DNA from: Sphingopyxis sp. DBS4
GTDB taxonomy: Bacteria > Pseudomonadota > Alphaproteobacteria > Sphingomonadales > Sphingomonadaceae
Assembly (NCBI RefSeq): GCF_024628865.1
Contig: NZ_CP102384.1
Coordinates: 4,293,664 to 4,357,663 of the forward strand
Reading direction: 5' to 3'
Length of the DNA stretch: 64,000 nt
Both the position numbers and the translations under genes were made by a program. Positions 51,947-60,000 of the stretch are shown here, piece after piece; the first letter of the stretch is position 1, and each line of letters starts with the position of its first letter. Below the pieces are notes generated by a model that ran no database searches, was not told the origin of the DNA, and saw only the letters and a list, made by a program, of their open reading frames with translations.

Positions 51947-54463
51947 ATGCCGTCCGAGACCATGTCCCATTTCCGCTACCGCCTGCGCCGCGACGGCAAT
52001 GCGGCCATATCCTGGTTTCGCGAGATGTGGCTGCGCCGCTGGTTCCGCTGGCTCGGCTATCTGGCCGGCGCGGGGCTGCTGGCGCTGATCCTTGGCTGGA
52101 TCGTTTTCGCACGCAACCTGCCGTCGGTCGACCAGCTTCGCGATTATGAGCCGCCGTTGCCGACGATGGTCCGCGATGCCGAGGGCAAGCCGGTCCACAG
52201 CTATGCCCGCGAACGGCGCGTCCAGCTCGAATATAGCGAATATCCGCCGCTCCTCGTCCGCGCCTATCTGGCGGCGGAAGATCGTACTTTCTTCGAGCAT
52301 GGCGGGATCGACTATCCCGGCATCGTCAGCGCGATCATCACCAATCTGACGAACAGCGGCCGCCCGATCGGCGCCTCGACGATCACCCAGCAGGTCGCGA
52401 AGAACCTGCTCCTGACCAACGAGGTCAGCTACACCCGCAAGATTCGCGAGGCGATCCTCGCCAAGCGCATCGAGGCGGCGCTGACCAAGGAGCAGATCCT
52501 CGAACTTTATCTGAACGAGATTCCGCTCGGCCGCCGCAGTTTCGGCGTCCAGGCGGCGGCGCGCGCCTATTTCGACAAGGACGTCGACCAGCTTGCGCTT
52601 CACGAAATGGCCTTCCTCGCCATCCTGCCCAAGGCGCCCGAAACCTATGGGCGCGCGCGCAACGCGGAGAAGGCGATGGCGCGCCGCAATTTCGTCCTCT
52701 CGGAAATGTTCCGCAACGGCTGGATCACCGCGGCGCAGCGCGACGCCGCGCAGGCGATGCCGCTCGGCCTCTCCGAAACGGGCAATAAGGCGGTCGCGCA
52801 GGTCGGCGGCTATTATATGGAAGAGGTGCGCCGCCAGCTCATCGACCAGTTCGGCGAGACTCCCGACGACGGCCCGCTGTCGGTCTATGGCGGCGGCCTG
52901 TGGGTTCGCACCGCCTATGACGGCAAGATGCAGGATGCGGCGACGAGCGCCTTGCGCAAGGGGCTCCAGCGATATGACGCCGGCAAGGGCTGGTCGGGAC
53001 CGATCGCGCGGATCGAGGTCGACGATCAGTGGCAGAGCCGTCTCGCGTCGAGTTTCATCGGCATCGACTATGACAATTGGCGGGTTGCGGCGGTGCTGTC
53101 GAAATCGGCCGGCGGCGCGCGGATCGGCTTTGCGAACGGCGATACCGGCACGCTTCCGGCAGGCGCAGCCGCGCTCGGTTATCGCAAGACCGGCGGCAGT
53201 GCCTTTTCGGCGATGCGCCCCGGCGACCTGATCGCGGTCAAGGCGACCGCACCGGGCGTTTATCAGCTCCGCAATATCCCCGAAGTGTCGGGCGGCATGG
53301 TCGTCGAAAGCCCGCATTCGGGGCGCATCTATGCGATGCAGGGCGGCTTCGACGTCCGCCTGTCGCCCTTCAACCGTGCGACGCAGGCCGAGCGTCAGCC
53401 TGGCTCGACGATCAAGCCCTTCGTCTACGCAACCGCGCTCGACAACGGCATGACCCCGGCGACGATGATCGTCGATGGGCCCTTCTGCGTCTATCAGGGC
53501 GCGAACCTCGGCAACAAATGCTTCCGCAACTTCGGCGGCGGCGGCGGGTCCGGCGAGCATACGATGCGCTGGGGTCTCGAACAGTCGCGCAACCTGATGA
53601 CGGTGCGCACCGCGAGCCAGATCGGGATGGAACCGATCGTCGAGACGATCAAGACGATGGGCATCGGCAAGCACGAACCCTATCTGTCGACCGCGCTCGG
53701 CGCCGGGACGACGACGGTCGAGCGGATGACCAACGCCTTTTCGATGCTCGCGAACCACGGCCGCGAATTGAAACCGCGGCTAATCGACTATGCGCAGGAC
53801 CGGCGCGGCAAGGTGATCTTTCCGAAGAACTGGCGTCCGTGCGATGGCTGTAATGCCAAGGATTGGGACGGGCGTCCGATGCCGCGCTTCGCGCCGTCGG
53901 GCAAGCAACTCATGGATCCGCTGACCGCCTATCAGGTCGTCCATATGCTTGAAGGCGTCGTCCAGCGCGGCACCGCAGTGCGGCTGCGCGATCTCGGCGT
54001 GCCGCTGTTCGGCAAGACCGGGACGACCACCGGACCGAATGACGTCTGGTTCGTGGGTGGTTCGCCCGACGTCGTCGCCGGCGTCTATATCGGCTTCGAC
54101 AAGCCGCGGAGCATGGGCGGCTATGCGCAGGGCGGCAGCTTTGCGGCGCCGATCTTCAAGGATTTCTTCCTCGGCGCCTTGGCGGACGCGCCCCCGGTGC
54201 CGTTCACGGCGCCGAAGGGTATCCGGATGGTGCGCATCGACCGCCAGTCGGGCCGCCGCGTCTATGGAAGCTGGCCGGGCACCGATCCGAAAGCGGCGAT
54301 CATCTGGGAGGCCTTCAAGCCCGAAAGCGAGCCGCGACGGACGATCCGCGAAGAGGAAATCAAGCCGGTCAAGACGCCGAAACGCCAAGATACACCCGTC
54401 CAGCAGGGCAATGGCCGGCGCACCGATGCCGACTTCCTCGACGATCGCGGCGGGATCATCTGA
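51947..54463 (+). CDS. mrcA: Penicillin-binding protein 1A (bifunctional transglycosylase/transpeptidase)
   Basis: 838 residues with one N-terminal TM (LGYLAGAGLLALILGWIVFA). The GT51 domain shows YLAAEDRTFFEHGGIDYPGI and GASTITQQVAKNLLL. An OB-like insert precedes the transpeptidase domain with the SxxK serine in RQPGSTIKPFVYATAL, an SRN motif in EQSRNLMTVR and KTGTT near residue 690. It polymerises and cross-links peptidoglycan. A second ATG five codons in is possible. It lies in the same direction as amiC, consistent with a cell-wall cluster. Confidence 0.96.
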   Translation: MPSETMSHFRYRLRRDGNAAISWFREMWLRRWFRWLGYLAGAGLLALILGWIVFARNLPSVDQLRDYEPPLPTMVRDAEGKPVHSYARERRVQLEYSEYPPLLVRAYLAAEDRTFFEHGGIDYPGIVSAIITNLTNSGRPIGASTITQQVAKNLLLTNEVSYTRKIREAILAKRIEAALTKEQILELYLNEIPLGRRSFGVQAAARAYFDKDVDQLALHEMAFLAILPKAPETYGRARNAEKAMARRNFVLSEMFRNGWITAAQRDAAQAMPLGLSETGNKAVAQVGGYYMEEVRRQLIDQFGETPDDGPLSVYGGGLWVRTAYDGKMQDAATSALRKGLQRYDAGKGWSGPIARIEVDDQWQSRLASSFIGIDYDNWRVAAVLSKSAGGARIGFANGDTGTLPAGAAALGYRKTGGSAFSAMRPGDLIAVKATAPGVYQLRNIPEVSGGMVVESPHSGRIYAMQGGFDVRLSPFNRATQAERQPGSTIKPFVYATALDNGMTPATMIVDGPFCVYQGANLGNKCFRNFGGGGGSGEHTMRWGLEQSRNLMTVRTASQIGMEPIVETIKTMGIGKHEPYLSTALGAGTTTVERMTNAFSMLANHGRELKPRLIDYAQDRRGKVIFPKNWRPCDGCNAKDWDGRPMPRFAPSGKQLMDPLTAYQVVHMLEGVVQRGTAVRLRDLGVPLFGKTGTTTGPNDVWFVGGSPDVVAGVYIGFDKPRSMGGYAQGGSFAAPIFKDFFLGALADAPPVPFTAPKGIRMVRIDRQSGRRVYGSWPGTDPKAAIIWEAFKPESEPRRTIREEEIKPVKTPKRQDTPVQQGNGRRTDADFLDDRGGII

Positions 54464-54525
54464 CGCTTGTCTATGGCGCGCCAGCCTTTATGGCCGGTGC
54501 TCGACCGAATTTCAGGAGCAATACC

Positions 54526-55653
54526 ATGCGCGCCGAAGCGCAGGATCATGTCGATACCATCAACGCCGCGCTGGCGCTGCTGCGCCGATTCCTCGACTGG
54601 GATCGCGCGGTGCGCCGCCTCGATGAATTGAACGCGAAGGTCGAGGATCCGACGCTGTGGGATAGCCCCAAGGCGGCGCAGGAGGTCATGCGCGAACGCC
54701 GCCGTCTCGACGAGGCGATTACCGCGACGCGCGCGATCGAGAAAGAGCGCGATGATACCGTCGAACTGATCGAATTGGCCGAGATGGAAGGCGACGAGGC
54801 GCTGGTCGACGATGCCGTCGCCAGCCTCGCGGCGCTCGCCGCCCGCGCCGAGGATGACAAGATCAAGGCGCTGCTCGCGGGCGAGGCCGACAGCTACGAC
54901 TGCTATATCGAGGTTCATGCCGGTGCCGGCGGCACCGAAAGCCAGGACTGGGCCGAGATGCTCCAGCGCATGTACAGCCGCTGGGCCGAAAAGCGTGGCA
55001 TGAAGGTCGAGCTGATCGAATATCAGGCGGGCGACCAGGCGGGGATCAAGTCGGCGACGATGCTGGTCAAGGGCGAGAACGCCTATGGCTATGCCAAGAC
55101 CGAAAGCGGCGTCCACCGCCTCGTCCGCATCTCGCCCTACGACAGCTCGGCGCGTCGTCACACCAGCTTCTCGTCGGTGTGGGTCTATCCGGTGATCGAC
55201 GACAATATCGAGATCGAGATCAAGGAAAGCGACCTCAAGATCGATACCTATCGCGCCTCGGGCGCGGGCGGGCAGCACGTCAACACGACCGATTCGGCGG
55301 TGCGCATCACCCATATGCCCACCGGCATCGTCGTCGCGTCGCAGATCGACCGCTCGCAGCACAAGAACCGCGCGACCGCGATGGGCATGCTGAAGGCGCG
55401 CCTGTACGAAGCTGAGCTGCAGAAGCGCGAGGCCGAGGCATCGGGCGAATATCAGGCGAAGACCGAGATCGGCTGGGGCCACCAGATTCGATCCTATGTC
55501 CTCCAACCCTATCAGCTGGTGAAGGATTTGCGCACCGGCGTGACCTCGACCGCGCCCGGCGACGTGCTCGACGGCGCGCTCGATCCGTTCATGGCGGCGG
55601 CGCTGTCGCAGAAGGTGACGGGCGAAAAGGTCGAGGTGGAGGACATCGACTGA
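54526..55653 (+). CDS. prfB: Peptide chain release factor 2
   Basis: 375 residues from MRAEAQDHVDTINAALA (54526; CAGGAG upstream). The catalytic loop GAGGQHVNTTDSAVRITHMP carries GGQ. The stop-recognition tripeptide region reads RISPYDSSARRHTSF, with SPY where E. coli has SPF. There is no in-frame UGA near codon 26, so the E. coli-type programmed frameshift is absent. It terminates translation at UGA/UAA. The stop codon overlaps the methyltransferase ATG by one base. Confidence 0.96.
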   Translation: MRAEAQDHVDTINAALALLRRFLDWDRAVRRLDELNAKVEDPTLWDSPKAAQEVMRERRRLDEAITATRAIEKERDDTVELIELAEMEGDEALVDDAVASLAALAARAEDDKIKALLAGEADSYDCYIEVHAGAGGTESQDWAEMLQRMYSRWAEKRGMKVELIEYQAGDQAGIKSATMLVKGENAYGYAKTESGVHRLVRISPYDSSARRHTSFSSVWVYPVIDDNIEIEIKESDLKIDTYRASGAGGQHVNTTDSAVRITHMPTGIVVASQIDRSQHKNRATAMGMLKARLYEAELQKREAEASGEYQAKTEIGWGHQIRSYVLQPYQLVKDLRTGVTSTAPGDVLDGALDPFMAAALSQKVTGEKVEVEDID

Positions 55654-56375
55654 TGATCCGCCGCGCGGCCTTGCTTGCCGCGCTGGCGGCGCTGTCGCTC
55701 GGCGGCTGCGACAATCCGTGGAGCAGCGACAGCGACCGCCCCGAAACCGCGCGCGAGTTTCCGCCCGCCGACCGGCCGGTTGCGCCGATCACCTCGACCA
55801 AATGGTCGACCGAGGAAGCGCGCGACCGCGTCAACGAGGCCGACGACATCATGGATTCGGCCGACGTCCGCCCCGGCATGACGGTGGCCGACATCGGCGC
55901 GGGTGACGGCTATTATACCGTGCGCCTGGCGCCGCGGGTCGGCGCCACGGGCCGCGTCCTCGCGCAGGACATCCAGCCCGAGGTGATCGAGCGGCTTGCC
56001 GACCGCGTTGCGCGCGAGCGACTCGACAATGTCTCGCTGAAACTCGGCGCGGTCGACGATCCGCGGCTGCCCGCGGGCAGCTTCGACCGCGTCTTCATGG
56101 TCCATATGTATCACGAAATCGGCGAGCCCTACGCCTTCCTGTGGCGGCTGCGTCCGGCGCTTCGCAAGGGCGGACAGGTGATCGTCGTCGACGGCGACCG
56201 CCCGATCGCACAGCACGGCACGCCCTTCCGCCTGCTCGTCTGCGAGTTCGAGGCGGTGGGCTACAAGCTCGTCTCCTATGACGACAAGGCGCACGCCGGG
56301 GGCTATCTCGCGCGCTTCGTTCCCTACGGCAAGCGGCCCGCGCCCGACGCGATCACCGTGTGCAAGAATCCGTAA
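55653..56375 (+). CDS. Class I SAM-dependent methyltransferase with lipoprotein-like signal
   Basis: 240 residues. The N-terminus MIRRAALLAALAALSLGGCD looks like a lipoprotein signal with an LGGC lipobox. It is followed by a Rossmann methyltransferase domain (TVADIGAGDGYYTVRLAPRV) and VFMVHMYHEIGEPYAFLW. It lacks the NPPY motif of PrmC, so it is not the RF2 glutamine methyltransferase despite being coupled to prfB. A SAM enzyme in the periplasm would be odd, since SAM is cytoplasmic; either the signal is only a membrane anchor or the ligand differs. Confidence 0.85.
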   Translation: MIRRAALLAALAALSLGGCDNPWSSDSDRPETAREFPPADRPVAPITSTKWSTEEARDRVNEADDIMDSADVRPGMTVADIGAGDGYYTVRLAPRVGATGRVLAQDIQPEVIERLADRVARERLDNVSLKLGAVDDPRLPAGSFDRVFMVHMYHEIGEPYAFLWRLRPALRKGGQVIVVDGDRPIAQHGTPFRLLVCEFEAVGYKLVSYDDKAHAGGYLARFVPYGKRPAPDAITVCKNP

Positions 56376-56400
56376 ATCGCCGCCGTCAGAATATGGGTGT

Positions 56401-56420
56401 GTCCCCGCCTTCGCGGGGGA
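56401..56420. repeat. Short palindromic repeat arm
   Basis: GTCCCCGCCTTCGCGGGGGA, similar to the arms at 14823-14915. It lies between convergent 3' ends and may serve as a terminator. Confidence 0.55.
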
Positions 56421-56442
56421 ACGGCTCAATATAAGGCGTGAG

Positions 56443-56808
56443 TCAAAAGACGACCAACTGATCGTCCGCGCCTGCTTCGGCCAGAAAACTCACCAGCCCG
56501 CCCGCACGGATATCCGGCACCAACTCGCTCGCCCTCATGCCGGCAAGCGCCATGCCCGACTGGCAGACGATCAGCCGCACGCCCATTGCCATCGCCTCGG
56601 CGATCAGCGACGCGAGGTCGGGCTGGCCGGCGGCCCGGCGCGCGGGGTCGCCGTCGAACGAAACGGGGGCGCGGAGCAATGCCGCGGCCTCGCCTTGCAG
56701 AAAGACGCGCGTGGGGCGTCCCAGCGCGCTCGCCGCGGCCGCGGTTTCGAGCGCGGCATAGAAGCGGCCGCCGTCGGCCGCGGCGACGATAAGGCTCAAC
56801 CCCCGCAT
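56443..56808 (-). CDS. DsrE-like sulfur-relay family protein
   Basis: 121 residues from MRGLSLIVAAADGGRFYAAL (56808), overlapping the thiF-like gene by 13 bp. The fold features fit DsrE/DsrF: a hydrophobic strand then PTRVFLQGEAAALL and a mid-protein cysteine in VRLIVCQSGMALAGM, where the family often has its sulfur-carrying Cys. It is probably cytoplasmic. Pairing with an E1-like enzyme suggests a sulfur-transfer function. It is the last gene of the ubiE-to-dsrE operon. Confidence 0.8.
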   Translation of the reverse strand: MRGLSLIVAAADGGRFYAALETAAAASALGRPTRVFLQGEAAALLRAPVSFDGDPARRAAGQPDLASLIAEAMAMGVRLIVCQSGMALAGMRASELVPDIRAGGLVSFLAEAGADDQLVVF

Positions 56809-57545
56809 ATCGGACACTCCGGTTCCTTGGCGACCGTGACCTCGCGCCAGCGTCGGTCGAGCATGTCGAGGATCGCCAGCCGGCCCGTCAGCGCCCGGCC
56901 CCAGCCGGTGAGCGCGCGCACTGCTTCGAGCGCCGCCATCGTCCCGACCATCCCCGCGAGCGCGCCCATCACCCCCTGCTCGGCGCAATTGATGCCGGGA
57001 CGGTCGGGATCGTCGCCGACGAGGCAGGCATAGCAGGGGCTGTCGGCGCGCCAGCCTTCGTAAAGCGCGACCTGCCCCTCGAAGGCACCGATCGCGGCGG
57101 AGAGCAGGGGGATATGCAGCGCGACTGCGGCCGCGTTGACCGCGAGCCGGGTCGCGAAATTGTCGCAACCGTCGAGGATCAGGCCGGCACCCGCGAGTAG
57201 CGCCTCGGCATTGCCTGCATCGAGCCGTTCCGCCATCGCCACCGCTTCGACATGCGGGTTGATCCGCCGCGCGGCATCGGCTGCGACCTCGGCCTTCAGC
57301 CCGCCGAGGTCGGTGTCGGTGAAGAGCGGCTGGCGCTGGAGATTCGACAGCTCGATCCGGTCATGGTCGATGATCGTCAGCTTGCCGACTCCCGCGGCGG
57401 CCAGGTAGGTGATCGCCGGGCAGCCGATCCCGCCCGCGCCGATGATCGCGACATGGGCGCCCTTCAACTTCGCCTGTCCCGCGCCGCCGAAGGCGGGCAG
57501 GATGATCTGGCGCGCGTAGCGGTCGAGTTCGGCGTCGCTGAGCAA
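56796..57545 (-). CDS. ThiF/MoeB/HesA-family adenylyltransferase
   Basis: 249 residues, typical for the family. The ATP-binding motif is VAIIGAGGIGCPAITYLA, with LSNLQRQPLFTDTDLGGLKA after it and the catalytic Asp in ILDGCDNFATRLAVN. Zinc cysteines are in CYACLV and CPICGG. It activates the C-terminus of a ubiquitin-like sulfur carrier (ThiS or MoaD) by adenylation, for thiamine or molybdopterin. No carrier gene is adjacent. It lies 3 bp after dut. Confidence 0.92.
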   Translation of the reverse strand: MLSDAELDRYARQIILPAFGGAGQAKLKGAHVAIIGAGGIGCPAITYLAAAGVGKLTIIDHDRIELSNLQRQPLFTDTDLGGLKAEVAADAARRINPHVEAVAMAERLDAGNAEALLAGAGLILDGCDNFATRLAVNAAAVALHIPLLSAAIGAFEGQVALYEGWRADSPCYACLVGDDPDRPGINCAEQGVMGALAGMVGTMAALEAVRALTGWGRALTGRLAILDMLDRRWREVTVAKEPECPICGG

Positions 57546-57548
57546 GGG

Positions 57549-58070
57549 CTATTCGCCCGGCGGGCGCATCTTCATCGCCGCGAGCGAGCCGACATTCTCG
57601 GGGATGTTGTCGTCCTCGATGGCTTCGTCGCTGGCAACCCCGGTCGAGCCGAAACCGCCCGTCCCGCGCGCGGTTTCGTCGAGCGTCTCGACCTCGGCGA
57701 AGGTGGCGCGCTGGACGGGGGCGGGGACGAGCTGCGCGATGCGGTCGCCGCGGGCGATCTCGAAATTATCGTCGGACAGGTTGGCAAGGATCACCTTCAC
57801 CTCGCCGCGATAGTCGCTGTCGATCGTCCCCGGCGTGTTGAGGCAGGTGATGCCGTGCTTGAGTGCAAGGCCCGAACGCGGACGCACCTGCACTTCATAG
57901 CCGGGCGGGATCGCCATCGCGAAGCCGGTCGCGACCGCGTGGCGCGCGCCGGGGCGCAAGGTCAGCGTCTCGGCCGCGACGACGTCCATCCCAGCTGCGC
58001 CGTCGCTGGCATAGGCAGGCAGGGGCAGTCCGCCGCCGTTCGGCAGGCGCTGGATCGCGATTTCAATCAT
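57549..58070 (-). CDS. dut: dUTP diphosphatase
   Basis: 173 residues from [16 protein letters not shown] (58070), overlapping the coaBC stop by 8 bp. Conserved motifs are [56 protein letters not shown] and the C-terminal Gly-rich [10 protein letters not shown]. It has about 25 extra residues beyond the usual end ([20 protein letters not shown]). It removes dUTP and supplies dUMP. The coaBC-dut arrangement is widespread. Confidence 0.95.
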   Translation of the reverse strand: MIEIAIQRLPNGGGLPLPAYASDGAAGMDVVAAETLTLRPGARHAVATGFAMAIPPGYEVQVRPRSGLALKHGITCLNTPGTIDSDYRGEVKVILANLSDDNFEIARGDRIAQLVPAPVQRATFAEVETLDETARGTGGFGSTGVASDEAIEDDNIPENVGSLAAMKMRPPGE

Positions 58071-59418
58071 CGGAAGCGGGCAGGCGGGCGTCGAGCTCAT
58101 CGGCGATCTTTTCCATCAATTTGCGGGCGACGGCATGTTTCGGCAGCCGGTCCCAACTGTCCACGCCAGCCTTGCTGACGATATGCACGCGGTTCGTTTC
58201 GCCGCCCATGGGATCGGCGGAGACATCATTGGCGACGATCCAGTCGCAGCCCTTGCGCGCGAGCTTTGCCTCCGCGTGCGCGATCACATCGTTGGTCTCG
58301 GCGGCGAAGCCGATCAGCAGCGGCGGGCGCCGCGCGCTTTTCGCAAGGCCGGCAAGGATGTCGGGATTCTCGGCCAGTGCGAGCGGCGGGACCGCGCCGC
58401 TGCCGTCCTTCTTGATCTTCTGCGCCGCGGTGTCGGCGGCGCGCCAGTCGGCGACCGCCGCGACCATGATCGCGGCATCGACGGGCAGGCTAGCCTCGAC
58501 CTCGGCCGCCATTTCGCGTGCGGTCTCGACATCGACTCGAATTACGCCCGGCGGGGTCGGCAGCGGCACCGGGCCGGCGATCAGCAGCACCTCGGCGCCT
58601 GCTTCGGCGGCGGCGGCGGCGATTGCGAAACCCTGCTTTCCGCTCGACCGGTTGGCGATGTAGCGCACCGGGTCGATCGGCTCGTGCGTGGGGCCGGCGG
58701 TGATCAGAATGCGGCGGCCGAACAGGGGGCGATGGTTCGCGGGCGCGAAGTCGGGCTGGCCGTCGATGTCCCCCTCCCGCTTGCGGGAGGGGTTAGGGGA
58801 GGGCGTGTCCGTGGGGTTGCCGCTTGCCAACGAAACAGGCCCTCCCCCGGCCCCTCCCGCAAGCGGGAGGGGAGAAGAAAGCGCCTTGTCGATCGCCTCC
58901 CTGATCGCTTGCGGTTCGGGAAGCCGTCCCGGCCCATATTCGCCGCATGCCATTTCGCCCTCGTCGGGTTCCATCACGGTGATGCCGTCCCCGCGCAGCG
59001 TCGCGACGTTGCGCCGCGTTGCCGGATGCAGCCACATACGGACGTTCATCGCGGGTGCCGCGAGCACCGGCTTGTCGGTCGCGAGCAGCAGCGTCGTTGC
59101 CAGATCGTCGGCGATGCCTGCCGTCATCTTCGCGAGCAGGTCGGCGGTCGCGGGCGCGACGACGACGAGATCGGCCTCGCGGCTGAGCTGGATATGTCCC
59201 ATCTCGACCTCGTCTTTCAGGTCGAAAAGATTTGTATAGACTTTATTCTCAGACAGGGCGGCGAGCGTCAGTGGGGTCACGAACTGTTCGCCCGCGCGCG
59301 TCAGCACGCAGCGCACGACATGCCCCGACTTGCGGAGGAGCCGGACGAGCTCGATGCTCTTGTAGGCGGCGATGCCGCCGCCGATGATGAGCAGGATGCG
59401 CTTGGCCGCCATCGTCAT
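58063..59418 (-). CDS. coaBC: Bifunctional phosphopantothenoylcysteine decarboxylase/synthase CoaBC
   Basis: 451 residues; the family is usually about 400. The CoaC domain starts [20 protein letters not shown], with [16 protein letters not shown] and the [14 protein letters not shown] loop (catalytic Cys). The CoaB domain starts [19 protein letters not shown] and has [19 protein letters not shown]. Residues about 183-216 between them are encoded by a dispersed repeat (58771-58872) kept in frame. The start ATG (59418) overlaps the ccdB-like stop; an ATG two codons later is also possible. It makes 4'-phosphopantetheine for CoA. Confidence 0.95.
   Translation of the reverse strand: MTMAAKRILLIIGGGIAAYKSIELVRLLRKSGHVVRCVLTRAGEQFVTPLTLAALSENKVYTNLFDLKDEVEMGHIQLSREADLVVVAPATADLLAKMTAGIADDLATTLLLATDKPVLAAPAMNVRMWLHPATRRNVATLRGDGITVMEPDEGEMACGEYGPGRLPEPQAIREAIDKALSSPLPLAGGAGGGPVSLASGNPTDTPSPNPSRKREGDIDGQPDFAPANHRPLFGRRILITAGPTHEPIDPVRYIANRSSGKQGFAIAAAAAEAGAEVLLIAGPVPLPTPPGVIRVDVETAREMAAEVEASLPVDAAIMVAAVADWRAADTAAQKIKKDGSGAVPPLALAENPDILAGLAKSARRPPLLIGFAAETNDVIAHAEAKLARKGCDWIVANDVSADPMGGETNRVHIVSKAGVDSWDRLPKHAVARKLMEKIADELDARLPASDD
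58771..58872. repeat. Dispersed repeat inserted in frame in coaBC
   Basis: The palindrome CCCCTCCCGCTTGCGGGAGG plus GG (58771-58792) is identical to 18161-18182, and the second arm is at 58851-58872. Translated on the minus strand it gives a Pro/Gly/Ser-rich linker ([20 protein letters not shown] on). Confidence 0.88.
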
Positions 59419-59711
59419 ACTCCCGTCAGCAGCATATCCATCGCGTTCAATATGTCGTAGCGCCGGTCGGTCAGCGACGCGACGCGCAAACCCAGTTCCT
59501 TTGCATCAATGGCCGATGCCAATTGCGTCGCCATGATATGGCGCTGGCCGTCGATTTCGAAAAGCGGATGAAGGCGCGACAGCTTCTGCGCGGTTTGCGT
59601 CGGGACCAGCGGAACGACGAAGCGCGTGTCGAAATGACCGAGGAGATCACTCTGGCAATCGAGCAACAGTTCGTTTCCATCGCGGCTTCTGTAAACATCG
59701 AACTGCGGCAT
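59415..59711 (-). CDS. ccdB: CcdB-family toxin
   Basis: 98 residues, MPQFDVYRSRDGNELLLDCQ to [15 protein letters not shown]. The N-terminus QFDVYR, the central FVVPLVPTQTAQKLSRLHP and the C-terminal DILNAMDML segment match CcdB, a gyrase poison of about 100 residues. The ATG overlaps the antitoxin stop by one base (TGATG), and the stop overlaps the coaBC start (ATGA). Chromosomal CcdB copies can be active or domesticated, and this cannot be judged here. Confidence 0.9.
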   Translation of the reverse strand: MPQFDVYRSRDGNELLLDCQSDLLGHFDTRFVVPLVPTQTAQKLSRLHPLFEIDGQRHIMATQLASAIDAKELGLRVASLTDRRYDILNAMDMLLTGV

Positions 59712-59956
59712 CAGAACAGCCGGTATTTGGCAAGCGGCAGCCCATGTTTGCGCGTATAATCGTTCCAGCTTTCGATCGCGGCGCGATTTTCTTCCTTCCA
59801 CACGGCTTCGCGTGCCTTCTTCACCTCGGCGGCAAGACCGGCCTGACAGGCTTCGCTGACGTTGAGGCCCAGCCTTTTCGCCTCTTCGACCAGGTCGGCG
59901 CTCAGCGAGACATTGGTGGCCTTCTTGGGGCCTTCGAATCGGGCGGGACGGTTCAT
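59711..59956 (-). CDS. ccdA: CcdA-family antitoxin
   Basis: 81 residues from MNRPARFEGPKKATNVSLS (59956). The Shine-Dalgarno AAGGAGA lies 6 bp upstream of this ATG and abuts the alternative ATG two codons earlier, which decides the start. The N-terminal ribbon-helix-helix includes KKATNVSLSADLVEEAKRLG. The C-terminal toxin-binding tail has NRAAIESWNDYTRKHGLPLA and ends KYRLF, typical of CcdA. It neutralises CcdB and probably autoregulates. Confidence 0.9.
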   Translation of the reverse strand: MNRPARFEGPKKATNVSLSADLVEEAKRLGLNVSEACQAGLAAEVKKAREAVWKEENRAAIESWNDYTRKHGLPLAKYRLF

Positions 59957-60000
59957 CGCCATTCTCCTTGCGCATATGATATGCGCATCGGTCTTTCGAA

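Noticed and set aside
50411..53758. A 1115-codon open frame on the minus strand, antisense to amiC, the DSD1-type gene and mrcA
   Set aside because: It is the mirror of strongly codon-biased GC-rich genes; the translation is Arg/Asp/Ala-rich low complexity with no family signature, and the plus-strand genes have clear motifs.
54526..54700. Possible programmed frameshift in prfB
   Set aside because: The frame is continuous from the ATG; there is no in-frame UGA near codon 26.
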